Source: Tetracentron sinense
Taxonomy: Eukaryota > Streptophyta > Magnoliopsida > Trochodendrales > Trochodendraceae
Length of the DNA: 64,000 nt
Reading direction: 5' to 3'
Assembly (NCBI GenBank): GCA_015143295.1
Contig: CM026570.1
Coordinates: forward strand, 10,316,047 to 10,380,046
This document shows positions 21,246-33,647 of this stretch, piece after piece. Numbering within the stretch: the first letter of the stretch is position 1; each line of letters opens with the position of its first letter. The position numbers were made by a program, and so were the translations under genes. Below the pieces are notes generated by a model that did not search any database, had not been told where the DNA came from, and saw only the letters and a program-made list of their open reading frames with translations.

Positions 21246-23300
21246 TTTAACTATTCCTTTTTTTTTTTTTCTTTTCTGCTTTGGGATATCATTTACCTAA
21301 GGTAGTACCGTGTTGGCAGGAAATCTGGTTGTGTGCCAGCGGCAAGTAGCATAACATAAAACGGTTTTACAATTGTGAACCCGTTTCGGTGTCAACATAC
21401 GGTTAGTGGTTTTCACCAGAGCTCCTTATTAGCGTCAAAAATCTTACTCTTAACATCAAAAGGAAGGTAAAGTTTAATAGAGCTCCCGTAGACACCAGAT
21501 TCCAGCACCGACGAAGATGACTGAAAGAACAATACTCTATATCTCTGCACAGAGATGGAACCCGGACCCGGAGTCCACCAGGCACCAGGCACTAGTGATA
21601 TCCATGAGACTGTGGACGTACGGATAATGTGGCTCCTGTGGTTCCTCCCTTGCATTTAACCCATTTAAAGAACTCCTCAACTCTAATCCACAATCCTAGC
21701 CCAATTAAAATACGTAACTAAATAGAGATATTACTTAAACTGAAAATTATAATAACAGTTAAATTGAAATTTAACAATTGTCTATATATTAAGTATATAA
21801 TTATGGATAGTAGTTATAAAAATTAACTCGGTACTACAACCTATTAGGTCAATTGCGTCAATGGATCCCAACCTAAACACAATTTTTGTCAATCAAATTG
21901 GACGGCCAAAACTATGCTATTGGGGAGTCAAATTCACCCAATCTTAATCTCCTAGGATTTATTCGGATTCTGTTCCTACTCCTCGTTACTAAATTTCTAA
22001 GATGGCAACGCGTATTTCTCTCTGTGAGTTTTGGCTCAAATTTTGTATATGGGTTTTGTTGGGAAGTTGGTATGGATCTTACCCGAATGCTTGATGACCC
22101 GGTGTGCGACCTGAGTGATCCAAAATTTTGATCCGTATTTCCGACGTGTTTGTCTTCTCGTTGTAACCCTAGATATATTAAGAGTTTTCTTTGAGGATGT
22201 GAGATAAGGAGTTTTTTCGAGGGTTTCAGAAGAGGGTTTCAGGAGAGCATGTATACACTATTTTTCTCCCGTATTCTTAATGAATTTCTTTCCGTTTTCT
22301 CCCGTGAACGTAAGCACCTTGCCGAACCATGTATATCTTGTCTCCCTTGTGCGATTGCTTGATTTCTCGTTTTCTTGTTTCTCTAGATTTGTTGAACTGG
22401 TTATAACACTCTCCCCAACGATAGGTCTTGAAACCTCTCTCATTGTATGGGAATTCCTTAAAACAACCTATACCAAGCATTTAACCCCAAACTCTTCGAA
22501 AAGAGTCCATTCCCATGTCCAACTACCTCAATCAGATTATGAGCATTGTCGATGCTCTTGCCGCTATTCAAGATGCGGTCTCTGATCGGGACTTAGAGTG
22601 ATATGTGCTCCTGGAGGATTATCACATGAAATGAATCCTTTGTGACAGCCATAACCAATCGAGTAGAACCGATTGGTTTTTCGGAACTTCGCTCGAGATT
22701 GTTCACTCACGAGCAAAGGCTTCCTCTGTTTCGGTCAACCCCAACCATGTTCTTTATACAGATCGTCAACCTAATCGTGGTCATGGCTGAGACTATAACA
22801 GACCTCTTAATCAACGCAACTACTGGAACGACAACAACAATAGAGGCCCAATTGATTTTCGCAGTAGGAATAACACCTATAACAATGCAATTGAACTGAA
22901 TGAATTTTGTAATAGGGGGCCAACTTATTTTCGAGGTCCATAAACAATATAATCCATGCGAGAAACCTCCTATTCCAAATCAAGGAACTCGTCAAATCTG
23001 CAATCCCTCATACCATGGTGCTCTCCGTTGCCAAAATCGCTTCAACCATTCTTACCAAGAAGGGCTCCCCAATCATTTGCAGCTATGACAATTGGCTCTC
23101 CAGGTGATGACAATTGGTACCTTGATATTGGTGCAACCAGTCACGTGATTCATGTTCAATCCATCCTCCAACAACCAGAATTATACACTGGAAACGATCA
23201 AATGATATCGGTAATGGAACATGTATCCCATTTATAACTCACATTGGTATATCTTCTTTTCACATTTCGAGTCGTGATTTTCATCTCAAAGACGTATTAC

Positions 23301-23464
23301 TTGTGCCTCAAATTGCTAAAAACTCCTCTCAATTGCTTCATTCACAAGAGACAACAACTGTGCGTTTAATATAAAGGATCTGTTGTGCCTCAAATTGCTA
23401 AAAATCTCCTCTCAATTGCTTCATTCACAAGAGACAACAACTGTGCGTTTAATATATAGGATCT
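23301..23464 (+). repeat. 82-bp tandem duplication inside the copia remnant
   Basis: Two consecutive units start TTGTGCCTCAAATTGCTAAA and end near AGGATCT. Also present in copy 2 (55835-55998), so it predates the large duplication. Confidence 0.85.
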
Positions 23465-23842
23465 ATGAACAGGGAAATGCCTAGTCACGGGATAAATTAA
23501 TGGAGACTTGTACCCACTTTCGCTAAGCATTGACAATCAAATAAAGCTTTTACAAGTGCTGTCTCGTCTTCTATAGTGGCATCACAAACTTGGACATCCG
23601 TCAGCCTTATTCTACGTTACCTGTCTTCCAATAAATGTATCGATGCTTCAATAAAAATGCTAAAAATATTTTCCCATGATTGTAGCATTGTTAAGCATCA
23701 TAAGATCTAATTCCATAATGTATTGCATACGCCCCCTCATCCCTTATACTTAATTCACAGCAACGTGTGGGAACCATCCCCTGTTTCATCAGTCTCTAAT
23801 TACCGATACTATATCATCTTCATTGGTGAGTTTAGCCGGTAC

Positions 23843-25488
23843 TGTCGGGCCTCAAAACCCCACCTAGGAGAATGTGAGATCTTGGCACATGACTTACTTG
23901 ACAAACCATCTTGTTAAAGCATTTAAGGCATACTAAAATACGATCTTAAAAATTTATTCAATTAAAACATCAACTAAATTCATAATCATTGACTGCAACT
24001 AAAATAAATTAAATATGATCTTCCATCATGATCATCCTCAAACTAAACTAACATAAATATCCATAAAGTAAATTGAAGTTTCCTTGAAATTTGACCATAA
24101 CCAAATAAAATTCAACAGTAGGGCCAACGATCAAGATCCCGTTCTTCCTCAGGATAATCACATTCCAGTTCCTCGAAGTATTCCTCTTCTTCCCACGGTC
24201 CAGGCGAACAAATATCAAAACCTGAACCAGCCGACAACAAAAGTCATCGGTTGAGTAACGAGTTACTCTGTGTATATAACAGACCATAGAGGATAATATA
24301 ATGAATATTAAATTACATGCAGTATACAAATTCATACATTAGTTCACGTACATAATCAGAGTGCGGAAAAAAAACAACCAAATACATTGTGTCAATCTTT
24401 TTTTTTTTTTTTTTACTTTTCTGATTACATACTTTATTGTTTCAGGAACAAATCATTCACATGCATTATTAATAACTTAAAATACCGCTTTACCGTATAA
24501 AGAAATGAGTTACTATACTTTACTTTACCGAGACACTACCCTTCGTACATTACCCGGCACGGATGGCTTAGTACATTTCAATACGACGGCTTACTTACTT
24601 TGGCATACTATTCGCCATTTGATGGTATCCGGTGGTGCACAACACATATATACATTATCGCTTTTGTGTGTTCTTCTTCTTACTTACTTACTTTTATATT
24701 CGGTCTTACTTATTCTTTTCTTAGTGTCTTAGATTCTCTCTTAATCATTATGCATATTTTTCATTCGTGAGTGCTCAATGATACATCTTTTGTTTAAATT
24801 ACACCTAAGAGTAACCGTCAAGGGCCATAGGACATCTTACCATAGCACCCCATCCCATTATGTTAACCGAGCCTAGGCAAGCTTGACTTTCCTTAAAGGC
24901 TCCTTTACCCAAATGTATATCACGTATAAGGAACATAAAAGAAGCGCACAAAATATCATATTTCCAAACGAATTGATAACATAAAATCACAGTTATATCA
25001 AGCACTCATAAATCACGATTTGATGTAAATGTCAAAATTTCCTTTCTGTTTAAATCAAGATCAACATCCTCATTTTAACCCATTCACCAATTAGAATTTT
25101 CGTGAATTATAAAAATATAAAATCAACTCACATACAGTTAAAATCTCATAATAATTTATCTATTCAATTCATCTATTCTCCTTAATCATCCATACACTTC
25201 AATAAAATTTCCAAATCGATCACCGCCGGTGGGCGATCGATCGGCCAACGCGCCGATCTTCATTTTTTTTTTTTTTTTTAAAGTCTTTTGCTACTTTTTG
25301 TTCTTCTTTTATTTTATGTAATTTATTCTTCCAAACTAGCTAAATTGAATGAAATAAATAGTTTTTCTCATCCGAGATTTTAACACATTAATTTCTCCTA
25401 GGATTTATGTATAATTCTTGTGTATTTTTCTAGAAAATTAAATTATATAACCGGCAAACAAGGAATTTAAATTCAGGTCATTACATCA
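23843..25488 (-). mobile_element. Solo LTR of a second Ty3/gypsy family inside copia integrase
   Basis: On the minus strand it starts TGATGTAATGACCTG and ends GGCCCGACA (1,646 bp). It is flanked by GTAC (23839-23842 and 25489-25492), and the copia integrase frame resumes directly across it, which fixes the boundaries. No coding region inside. Copy 2: 56378-58025. Confidence 0.8.
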
Positions 25489-25609
25489 GTACATATGGTT
25501 TTATCGTATGAAATTGAAATCGGATATCAAGACATGCTTTGACCATTTTCAAAAAGTTGTTGAAAACCTTTTCTCTAGAAAGATCAAACACTTTAAAGTG
25601 ACGGGGTGA

Positions 25610-26407
25610 ATGATAATTGTATAAAACTTACTTTTTCTCTTTTATTACATATTACTGAATATTAACATGGTCACTCGGGCTTAATTGAGTTAATTTTCTA
25701 TTATATGTGTTAAAATCAAAGTTGTGTGAAAAAAACCCAAAAAAAAGTAATTTAGTGATTGATTAAAGAGGAAATCTTAAAAAATTAGAATTTTCCGAAT
25801 TGGGAAGATACTATTGGAAAGGATGAAAAGAAAAGAAAGATGACTTAGAAAAGAAAGAAAGAATTGAAAAGAAACAAAAAAAATGAAAGAGTTTATTACA
25901 AAAAGGGAGAAAATCTTTTTTCTCTCCCACTTTTAATTTGCAACATCTTCTCTCTTCTACTTTTGTTACTTACGTAACTTTCTTTCTCTCTATTCTCACA
26001 CACTTTTTCTCTGTCGTATCTTACATTTTCTTTTTTTCTCATTCTTCTAGTTATTTTTAGGGTCATTTTTTAGCTTTGTTGAAGATTGTTCTATGACAAT
26101 GGCAGGCTAAAACCCTATTTAAGACTAAAGGTGAAACCTAATGATTATGTTTTTTTGTTTTTGATTCAAAAAATTTGGGATTAATGTTTAGTTTTGATTA
26201 AGTGATTAGTTGAATTATGTTCGATAAATATTGCATACCTATGTATTTTCTTTAATTAATCATTATTTAAAATTGTTACATTGAATGTTTAGAGAATCTC
26301 TGTGATGTGTCAATAAAGTTAGATTGTTCTTCTCTTCTATCCCACAATATAATTTTCAAGATTTTATTTGTTATATTTTTTTATTAGATAAAATCTTTAT
26401 TCAATTC
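25610..26407. other. Non-coding stretch with pyrimidine-rich block
   Basis: No gene recognised. It contains a CT-rich segment (about 25910-26050) and AT-rich flanks. It has the look of a promoter or leader but no adjacent coding region supports that. Copy 2: 58148-58946. Confidence 0.4.
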
Positions 26408-26643
26408 TGTAAGCACCCCATTTTTACACCCCCTAAGCTTTGGGCTCAAGGCCCATTACACTAGGACAAACCCTAGGAGAGCCCTAGACCAAACCCTAGA
26501 CCTAGCCCTAGCTAAACCCTAGCCCAAGACCTAGGACAAACCCTATGGGTTCAAGGCCCACTACACAACCCATCCAAAAAAAAAAGCCTTAAAACCAAGG
26601 CCCAAACACTTTAGGGCCCACACTTGGGCCCACCTCAACCCAT
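26408..26643 (+). mobile_element. Truncated gypsy LTR at the duplication junction
   Basis: The first 235 bases match the LTR of the element at 58947, including the subtype-specific stretch CCCTAGACCAAACCCTAGAC that the 30247 element lacks. It stops at CCTCAACCCAT and joins the start of copy 2. It is the copied piece of the 58947 element, not an independent insertion. Confidence 0.9.
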
Positions 26644-29306
26644 ATTAATTTGCCCATTTACAATATGATGTAACAAGATGGATGTTATCAAAACCATTTT
26701 ACAAAATTTTTAAAAGATTTTGGGTATAGAAACTGGAGGAACGTTTGAGAAATAAAGAAAATAAAATATGGGCAAACTTGAGGTTGGTCACCTGATCAGT
26801 TCGATGTTTGGTACGGTTATAAAAATATTGTTTTATATATTAATAAATGACAGTTATAGAAGTAAATTAAATTTCAATCAATTTTTTAAGTCTACTATAT
26901 TTTTTGGTGAAAAGTCTTCTATATATAATTAAAAGTTAAAATTAATAAAAGAAAATTTTGGAATTAAATTAATTTTTTTAAGTATCATTTCTCTTTAAAT
27001 ATTAGCAAAATAATAGTTTTGAAATTAAGCTAAAATTCAATCAAATGTTTAAAGTATCACTATCTTTATATATATATATATATATATGAGTAAATGGTAG
27101 TTTTGAAATTAAATAAAATTTAGCCAATGTTCTGAACCCTTATGTGTAAGGTAGTCTTGGAATTAGCTAAAGTTTAATCAAAACATTTGAACCTATATCA
27201 GTAAAGGGTAATTTTGAAATTAGTTAAATTCATTCAACATGTCTAAATGACCGTTGTGGAATTAACTAAAATTTAATCAACGATTGAACTTATATGAGTC
27301 AAGGGTAATTTTTTTTTTTTATGAGTAAAGGGTAATTTTGAAATTAACTACTTATATGAATGAGGACAATTTTTGAATTAACTAAAATTTATTCAATATT
27401 TTAAATCTATATGAGTAAATGACAGTTTTGGAATTAGTTAAAATGAAGGACAATTTTAGAATTAGTTAAAATTTAAGGGTAGTTTTGAAATTAACTATAT
27501 TCAATCAATATTTTGATCCTTATAATCCTTATATGAATAAATGCAATTTTGAAATTAACTAAGCATCAACCTATGTTTTTAAGCCGCACCAAAAAACCTA
27601 TTTTTTTTAACTTTCTCAATCTCATTATACTAGTGGGTGGCACGTGAGAGAAAGGGGATGTGGAGAGAGACTCGGAAGAGGGACCCTAGTGAAGGCATTT
27701 TGAAAAAAATTAAGATATTTTGGGTATAGAAAATTGAGAGACAATTGGATTAAAAAATATTGTGAGGGACATGTTGCTTATAAAAATATGACATAGGGAC
27801 TGTAAGCACCCCAATTTTGCACCTTCAAAGTTTTTCAAAAAACTCTTTAAAAATCTATTTTAAACCTCTCTCTAAACTCTATTTTCATGTGCTCTATTTT
27901 TTGGAAAATGACCTGAAAGCAAGAAAATGACCAAAATGCCCTTATGGTGAAAAAAAAAATCAAATCACCCTTGAAAAGTTCTGAAAATTTCACATGTTAT
28001 CCAAAATATTTTTTCTAAATTTTTATCAGTTTAATTCCGGTTGTTTTTGGGATCAAATCAGGCCTAAAGGGGAAAATTACTAAAATGACCCTAAGGTGTG
28101 GAATGATCAAAATACCCCAGAAAAAGTACTCAAAAGTTGTCATTTTGTCCAAAATAAATTTACAATTTTTTTGGTTCAAATTTTGGCTATTTCCGAACTC
28201 AAATCGGGCTTAAAACACAAAAATGAGTTTTCAACGAACCAAAGTGCGACGCATGGCACCAAAAAAAGCATTAAAAAATGATTTTTGAGACCCTCAAGAG
28301 AGGAGCTGCATCAAGTAGCGCCCACCCCTTGTGGGACCCTCCTTTTGACTGGTCAAACCACCCTACTACGCGTTTAAAAAAATATCTTAGGGGGGCGCTA
28401 CTTCAAGTAGCGCCCACCTCTGTTTGCACTCTTTTGCCACCTTATTATTTCCTACCGCCTTGCTTTTCGGAGATATTATCTATAAGGGTGCTACTAGAAG
28501 TAATGCCCCCCCTATTTTCAAATCCTATAAATACCCCACCTCCCTTCTTCATTTTTCACTCATTCCTTCTCTCTCTCTCCTATTTCAAAACTCCTTCTAG
28601 CGTTTGGTTTCCCTGGAAAGTCGACTTCGAATGGTTGATTCTAGGGACATCTTTCCAGAAATGTTTTTTAGATTTTCTGGAAGGTAACTTTTCTCTAAAC
28701 TCCGTCTTTTGCTTTGTCTTTTAGTAGTTTAAATTACTTTTTAAATTACTTGTACGTTGATTTTTTAAATTGTTAGACCGTTTGCTTTGCCTAGTCGAAC
28801 TTCTGCCTAAATCTTGGTTCAAATCTAACCCTGTCTAGTCGAACATTTGCCCAAATTCTGGTTCAAATCTAGCCTTGCCTAGCTGAACCTCTGCCTAAAT
28901 CCCGATTCAATTCTAGTCTGCCCTAGTCAAACCTCTGCACAAATCCCGATTCAAATCTAGCATACCCCAGTCGAACCTCTACCCGAACCCCAACTCAAAC
29001 TTAACTCTAGCTAAACCATAGCTTAACCGTAGCCTAACCCTAGCTTCACCCTGCTTAGCCTTAGACTAACCCTAGCTAAACCATAGCTTAACCCTAGCTT
29101 CACCCTAGCCTTACCCTAGCTAAACCCTAGTCGAACCTCTGCCTGAGTCCTAGTTCGAGCCAAACCCTAGCTCAACCCTAATCAAACCTCTATCCAAACC
29201 CCAATTAAAATTTAACCCTAGCTAAACCTTAGGTGAACCCGTGCCTGAATCTCAATTCAGGTTTACCTTGCCTAAATCCTATTCAGAATCCCATTCATCA
29301 CCTATC

Positions 29307-29883
29307 TAGGGATGGTTATTGAACAAAATGTTTGTGAACTACTCGGGCTCAGCTCGTTAAAAGCTCGAGTATCGTTCGTTTATTTAGTAAACGAGCTGAG
29401 CTTGAACACCGTTTTCGAACTCGTTTAGTAAACGAGCTAAGCTTGAACACACCCCTGCTCGGTTTGATAAAAGCTCGGTTTGATTATATATACATATTAT
29501 CCTACTAAAACATTTAAAATATACTTATTTCATTTAAATATTAAAATTAAGTATATATATTATATACTAGTAAAGATTAATAGTATATAATGTATTTTAT
29601 ATGATTAGAATACCCTTTATATAATTATAATTTTATACTAAAATTTTAGTTAACACCGTGACTTCTATGCTTAGGATAATAAAGTGAATTTTTTACCTAA
29701 TATAAATAGCTATATCCAATAAAACAAGTTGCTTGTGAACTACTCGAGTTCGGCTAGTAAAGCTCGAGCTTGGCTCGAGCTCGGTTATTCAATAAACGAG
29801 TCAAGCTTGAACATGATTTCCGAGCTAACGAACAAGCTTGAACACACCACTACTCGGCTCAGCTCGGCTCGATATCACCCCTA
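29307..29883. mobile_element. hAT-type MITE, copy 2
   Basis: Duplicate of 10560-11136 with the same imperfect 8-bp flanks (29299-29306 and 29884-29891). Confidence 0.75.
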
Positions 29884-30246
29884 CCCCCATCGCTCTTAGA
29901 CACGAGCTTAAACTGCCCCATCGCTCATCCGCACGTGCTTAGAATGCCTTTTCGCTCATCAAATATGAGTGAAAACCATCAATCACCTTTATCCAAACAA
30001 ATCACCTCAAACCAATGTTACCTAGTTCGTCGGTTTGCTTGGTTCGAATTCAGGTTCGCGGTTTGCAATTTTCCACTCTACAATGAACCTGGTTTGCTAG
30101 GGGTAGGATGAGATAATTTGTTTTTCGGTTCGTTTAGATTCTTTAGTTTGGTTCGCTAGCTTGGTTTGCTACTTAAGCATGTAAAACAAAATATATATTA
30201 TAAAAATATATCTTTTAAGCATGTAAAGAATATATTACAAATACTT

Positions 30247-32631
30247 TGTAAGCACCCCATTTTTACACCCCCCTAAGCCCTAGGACGAACCCTAGTGAAA
30301 CCTTAGGACAACCCCTAAAACCTTAGAATCTCCCCCCTAAGCTTTGGGCTCAAGGCCCATTACACTAGGACAAATCCTAGGAGAGACCTAGGACAAACCC
30401 TATGGGCTCAAGGCCCACTACACAACCCATCCAACAAAAAGCCTTAAAACCAAGGCCCAAACACTTTAGGGCCCACACTTGGGCCCACCTCAACCCATGA
30501 GGATCACATGGGTGGGACCCACAAACCCTAAATCCAAAATGGGCGGGAATTGCCCTAAATGGCTGCCCACAACCCTTTTGACCCAAGTGGATTTGGGTTT
30601 GGCCCGAAATAGCATGAAATCGGTAATGTCCCCAATCGAATTACCGACATTAAGTTTTTGGCCTATTTTTTTAATGTCCCCATTTGGATTACCGACATTA
30701 CCGTGTTTCCATGTTTAGCGTGTGCAGGCTCCACTGCAGCACCACCAGAGGCTTGGGACCTCCCCCATTGGTCCCTGGACCTTCCCTAAATACCCTAAAT
30801 GCCCTTGGGAGTCCTCCTTCATTTCCTATAAATCCCAAGCCATCCCCATGCAAAATCCAAGCTTTTCCATTTGCATCAAACCCCTGTCCGAGCTCATCCA
30901 GTAACTAGGACTTGTTTGAACCCTCCTTCAGTATCATTAAGCCGTCCTAGGCCAGTCCCGGACACCGCCACCACCTTGGCTCCACCTCAACCGACCGTCC
31001 AAGGGTAGGGATCATCCCTCACCCCTCCTTTTTGCTGCTCTTACTGTAAGGGACCTCTGGTCCTGATCCAGGGGTCCCCTTTTGCTTTCCCTTCAATTGT
31101 ATGGTTGCTACAGCCGAGGATAGGGGTCCCCCGCCTTCACCATAGGTGTAGGGAACTCCCTAGAGGCTAAGTTCGGGTGCAACACTTCACCCATTGTGCA
31201 TGGAAGCCTCCCATAGGGTCTGAGGGTCCCTCAAGCCATGAGAGAACCTTTAAACCCCTTTTGGTTCAAAGCCAGTGGGCAAAAATCGGTTTTTGAAAGA
31301 ATCTGCTAGTGGTCGGCAGAATAATTGCCGACCACACAAAATTGGGCTAAAAGCTTAATGTCCTCATTTGGTTTACCGACATGCTCAAAATAGCCTAAAA
31401 ACTCTTTGTCCCCATTTGGTTTACCGACATAATGAGCTTATTTTGGTACTGACTTCGGGCGCCTGTGGGGCCCACATGCCAAGTCCTCTGGGGTCCACCC
31501 CAGGCTTGTTGGAAAGCTCTTGATCTCCCCTAGCTCCCTGTAAAATTTCAGGTTCAGGGGCTATGCCTAACCATGATTAACAAACCCCTAAAGATGGGTT
31601 AAAATACTGTTCATAGTGTCGGCAGTTCAAATGCCTACATTACAGACTAATTTTTACCTGACTTTGAGTCCCTGTAGGGCCCACACCTGGCATATTCAGA
31701 GGCTGAGACCTATACCATTTGAAAGGTGACACTCCCAACTTTCTAACCTTGCTTTTGTTTTACCCAGGGGGGATCCCTAACCCTAGTTAATCACCCACAA
31801 ACTCTGGTTAAAATATTGCTGAAATGGAGGTAATCCGATTACTTCCATTTTGGAATTTCTTGATTTCGGGCTTTGTGAAGGGCCCAAACCTGGTAGGAGG
31901 CCACTCTAGGCCCTGCCATACCCTTTGGGCCCATCCTTGACTGACCTTGACCCTTAACCATGGTTAAAATGGCCCCCCGGTTAACATTTAACCATGGTTA
32001 AGCACCACTTAACCCCACAAAAAATATGGAAAAATCTCTAAAAATCCATAAAAATGCAAAACACCAAAAAAACATCAATCTTGCTTGCTTGCTTGCTTTC
32101 TTAACCATGGTTAATACCTTTCTAACTGCGGTTAGACTCTACTTTGCACTTGACCAACTCGGTCAGCCAACCCTAACCTCCGGGCTAGACCCTTGACCAC
32201 CTTGCACACACACACACCCCTAGCCTTGGCACGGACTCATGTTCCAGAACTACGCTCGGTCTGATCTCACCCCTATGTGAGTACGTAGGCAATCCAACTC
32301 GGATTCGACCCCAGTCTAGACAACCCCTAGTCTAGCTTGCTTTGCTTATTTTTTTATTAACATTTCATTAAGCACTTAAGCATTTAATTAATTTTGAGAT
32401 TAAACTTGGCTTAACTATAGGGAGTAGGTAACCATTTCTTAAATGGGGGTCTTGGGGTGCCTAACACCTTCCTCAAGGCTTAATCGAGCCATTTACCCTA
32501 ATCTTTGATAGACCTTTTGCCTTATCTAAATAATTGCTTACCCGGGACCTATCCCTAAGAATGAATAGGTGGCGACTCTAAAAGCCAATCTTTGCTTTTA
32601 TGTGGGCGGACCGCAAAATCCCATGCTCACA
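30247..32631 (+). repeat. Left LTR of the TR-GAG element
   Basis: 2,385 bp. TATA box TATAAAT at 30827-30833. It contains hairpin CGGTAAT/ATTACCG (30621-30646), a perfect 10-bp hairpin GTGGTCGGCA/TGCCGACCAC (31309-31335), four copies of a TGTCCCCATTTGG-TACCGACA motif, several TTAACCATGGTTAA palindromes, and the two-hairpin module at 32250-32305. It lacks a 20-base segment present in the right LTR near 39850. Confidence 0.9.
32250..32305 (+). other. Two-hairpin LTR module (left LTR)
   Basis: CTACG (32250), stem CTCAC (32266-32270)/GTGAG (32277-32281), TACGTAGGCA (32282-32291), stem AATCC (32291-32295)/GGATT (32301-32305). A third hairpin CCATTT/AAATGG follows at 32432-32446 before GGGTGCCTAACACC. 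The right LTR has the same module at about 40017-40072. Confidence 0.6.
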
Positions 32632-32635
32632 GCTC

Positions 32636-32653
32636 TGGCGACTCTGCTGGGGA
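32636..32653 (+). other. Primer binding site, complementary to tRNA-Arg
   Basis: TGGCGACTCTGCTGGGGA, four bases after the LTR end. It complements the 3' end of plant tRNA-Arg(ACG) (...CCCCAGCGGAGTCG plus CCA) with one mismatch, from my knowledge of that tRNA. tRNA-Arg priming is known for Ogre/Tat-type elements. Confidence 0.8.
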
Positions 32654-33647
32654 CGATGGTTCAAGCCAGAATCTACACTTAAGCCAAATTAATCTCAACA
32701 TTAATCAACATGCTTAATTGTTTAATCAAGTGCTAATATTTCTTATGGGTGTGCATTTCATACATATCATTGGTAGTGTAATAACCCAACACCTATTAGA
32801 CAGGCTTATTACGCTAAAGGCCGCTGGATGATGATCCTCGGTGTCAGTAGCTTAAACGTCTTGGAGGTCCGCGGAATTTTGCCTGTCGGGTGATGATCCT
32901 CAGGAAACGATTCTGAACGCTCCCGCTTACACCAATCGTCCCCGGTATGTTCTATACCTTGGAGTCGCATATACGGTGTTAAGTGATCCCCCCATCTTGC
33001 TAGGAACACCTCCTGCATTACACCAGCATACATACATATAGCCTAGGCTAGAGTATAATCTACAAGCAGTCCATCCGGGAGGGGTTATCCTAAGCCCTAA
33101 CCTGCTTGCACCTTATATCTGGCCCCTGTCATGGTTGACTAACCGGGCACATTCTACCCGGATAAGCACCCACCCAGGGGCATGTACTGAGCCTTTTGTT
33201 GTGCCTGTAATAAAATGCACTCTACCCTACTTCCCGACATAACATATGGGGTTCAAAACCCAGGTAGATAGGTCTTCACCAGACCTACTCTCATTTTTGA
33301 CCTGATAGGCCCTCGGTTCCCAATAACCCGGGTAAAGCATGTCGGACCTCTCTCCGTCTGCCCTATCGGATCACATATGTCTTGTCACACCAAATTCCAA
33401 AAAAAATTCAAAAAATTCAAAAATCAAAAATCAAAATTCTCTCTCCTGCATGTCATTCTGAATTCCAGAATAGGGGCATTACCCCTATGTCAGTTAGACT
33501 GCTAGGTCTTTTGCTTGCTTGTCAATCTTCCCGCCCTTATCTACTCCGGCTCTTACTCTATACATTTCCATTATTTCAGGAGCAGACCCTGAGTTGAGTA
33601 CTTATCTGAAAGATACCACCAATTGATATCTGATCAAGCAATACAGT
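32654..33647 (+). other. Untranslated leader of the TR-GAG element
   Basis: About 1 kb between primer site and gag with no convincing frame. Contains two GGATGATGATCCTC-like blocks (about 32825 and 32890) and an A-rich CAAAAATCAAAA segment (about 33390-33440). It may hold packaging signals; not determinable here. Confidence 0.5.

Larger units (their letters stand above)
21861..25609 (+). pseudogene. Degenerate Ty1/copia retrotransposon (gag to integrase), interrupted
   Basis: Pieces in shifting frames match copia polyprotein order: gag start (SIKLDGQNYA near 21890), UBN2-type gag (WEFLKTTYTKHLTPNSS; NQIMSIVDALAAIQDAVSDR; VTAITNRVEPIGFSELRSRL at 22450-22710), protease (WYLDIGATSHV near 23120), the GAG-pre-integrase zinc-binding part (WHHKLGHPSA near 23577), and integrase (IHSNVWEPSP...YIIFIGEFSRY, resuming after the solo LTR with IWFYRMKLKSDIKTCFDHFQ to 25609). 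Many frameshifts and stops make it dead. No reverse transcriptase or intact LTR is seen. The block about 22050-22410 looks more like copia LTR sequence than gag. Copy 2: 54396-58147. Confidence 0.8.
7905..26643 (+). repeat. Large direct tandem duplication, copy 1 (about 18.7 kb)
   Basis: Everything from ATTAAT at 7905 to the truncated gypsy LTR ending at 26643 recurs in the same order and orientation from 26644 to 59182, apart from two insertions in copy 2. The junction at 26643/26644 joins a point about 235 bases inside a gypsy LTR directly to the left edge of the unit, with little or no microhomology. Copy 1 lacks both large insertions of copy 2, so it shows the pre-insertion state. Confidence 0.92.

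Noticed and set aside
22280-22585. 101-codon plus-strand frame, repeated at 54814-55119, as a host gene
   Set aside because: It runs through LTR-like sequence into frameshifted copia gag; identity in the two copies reflects the duplication, not constraint.
26408-26643. Independent solo LTR insertion
   Set aside because: No right end or target duplication. The sequence equals the first 235 bases of the LTR at 58,947 and marks the duplication junction.
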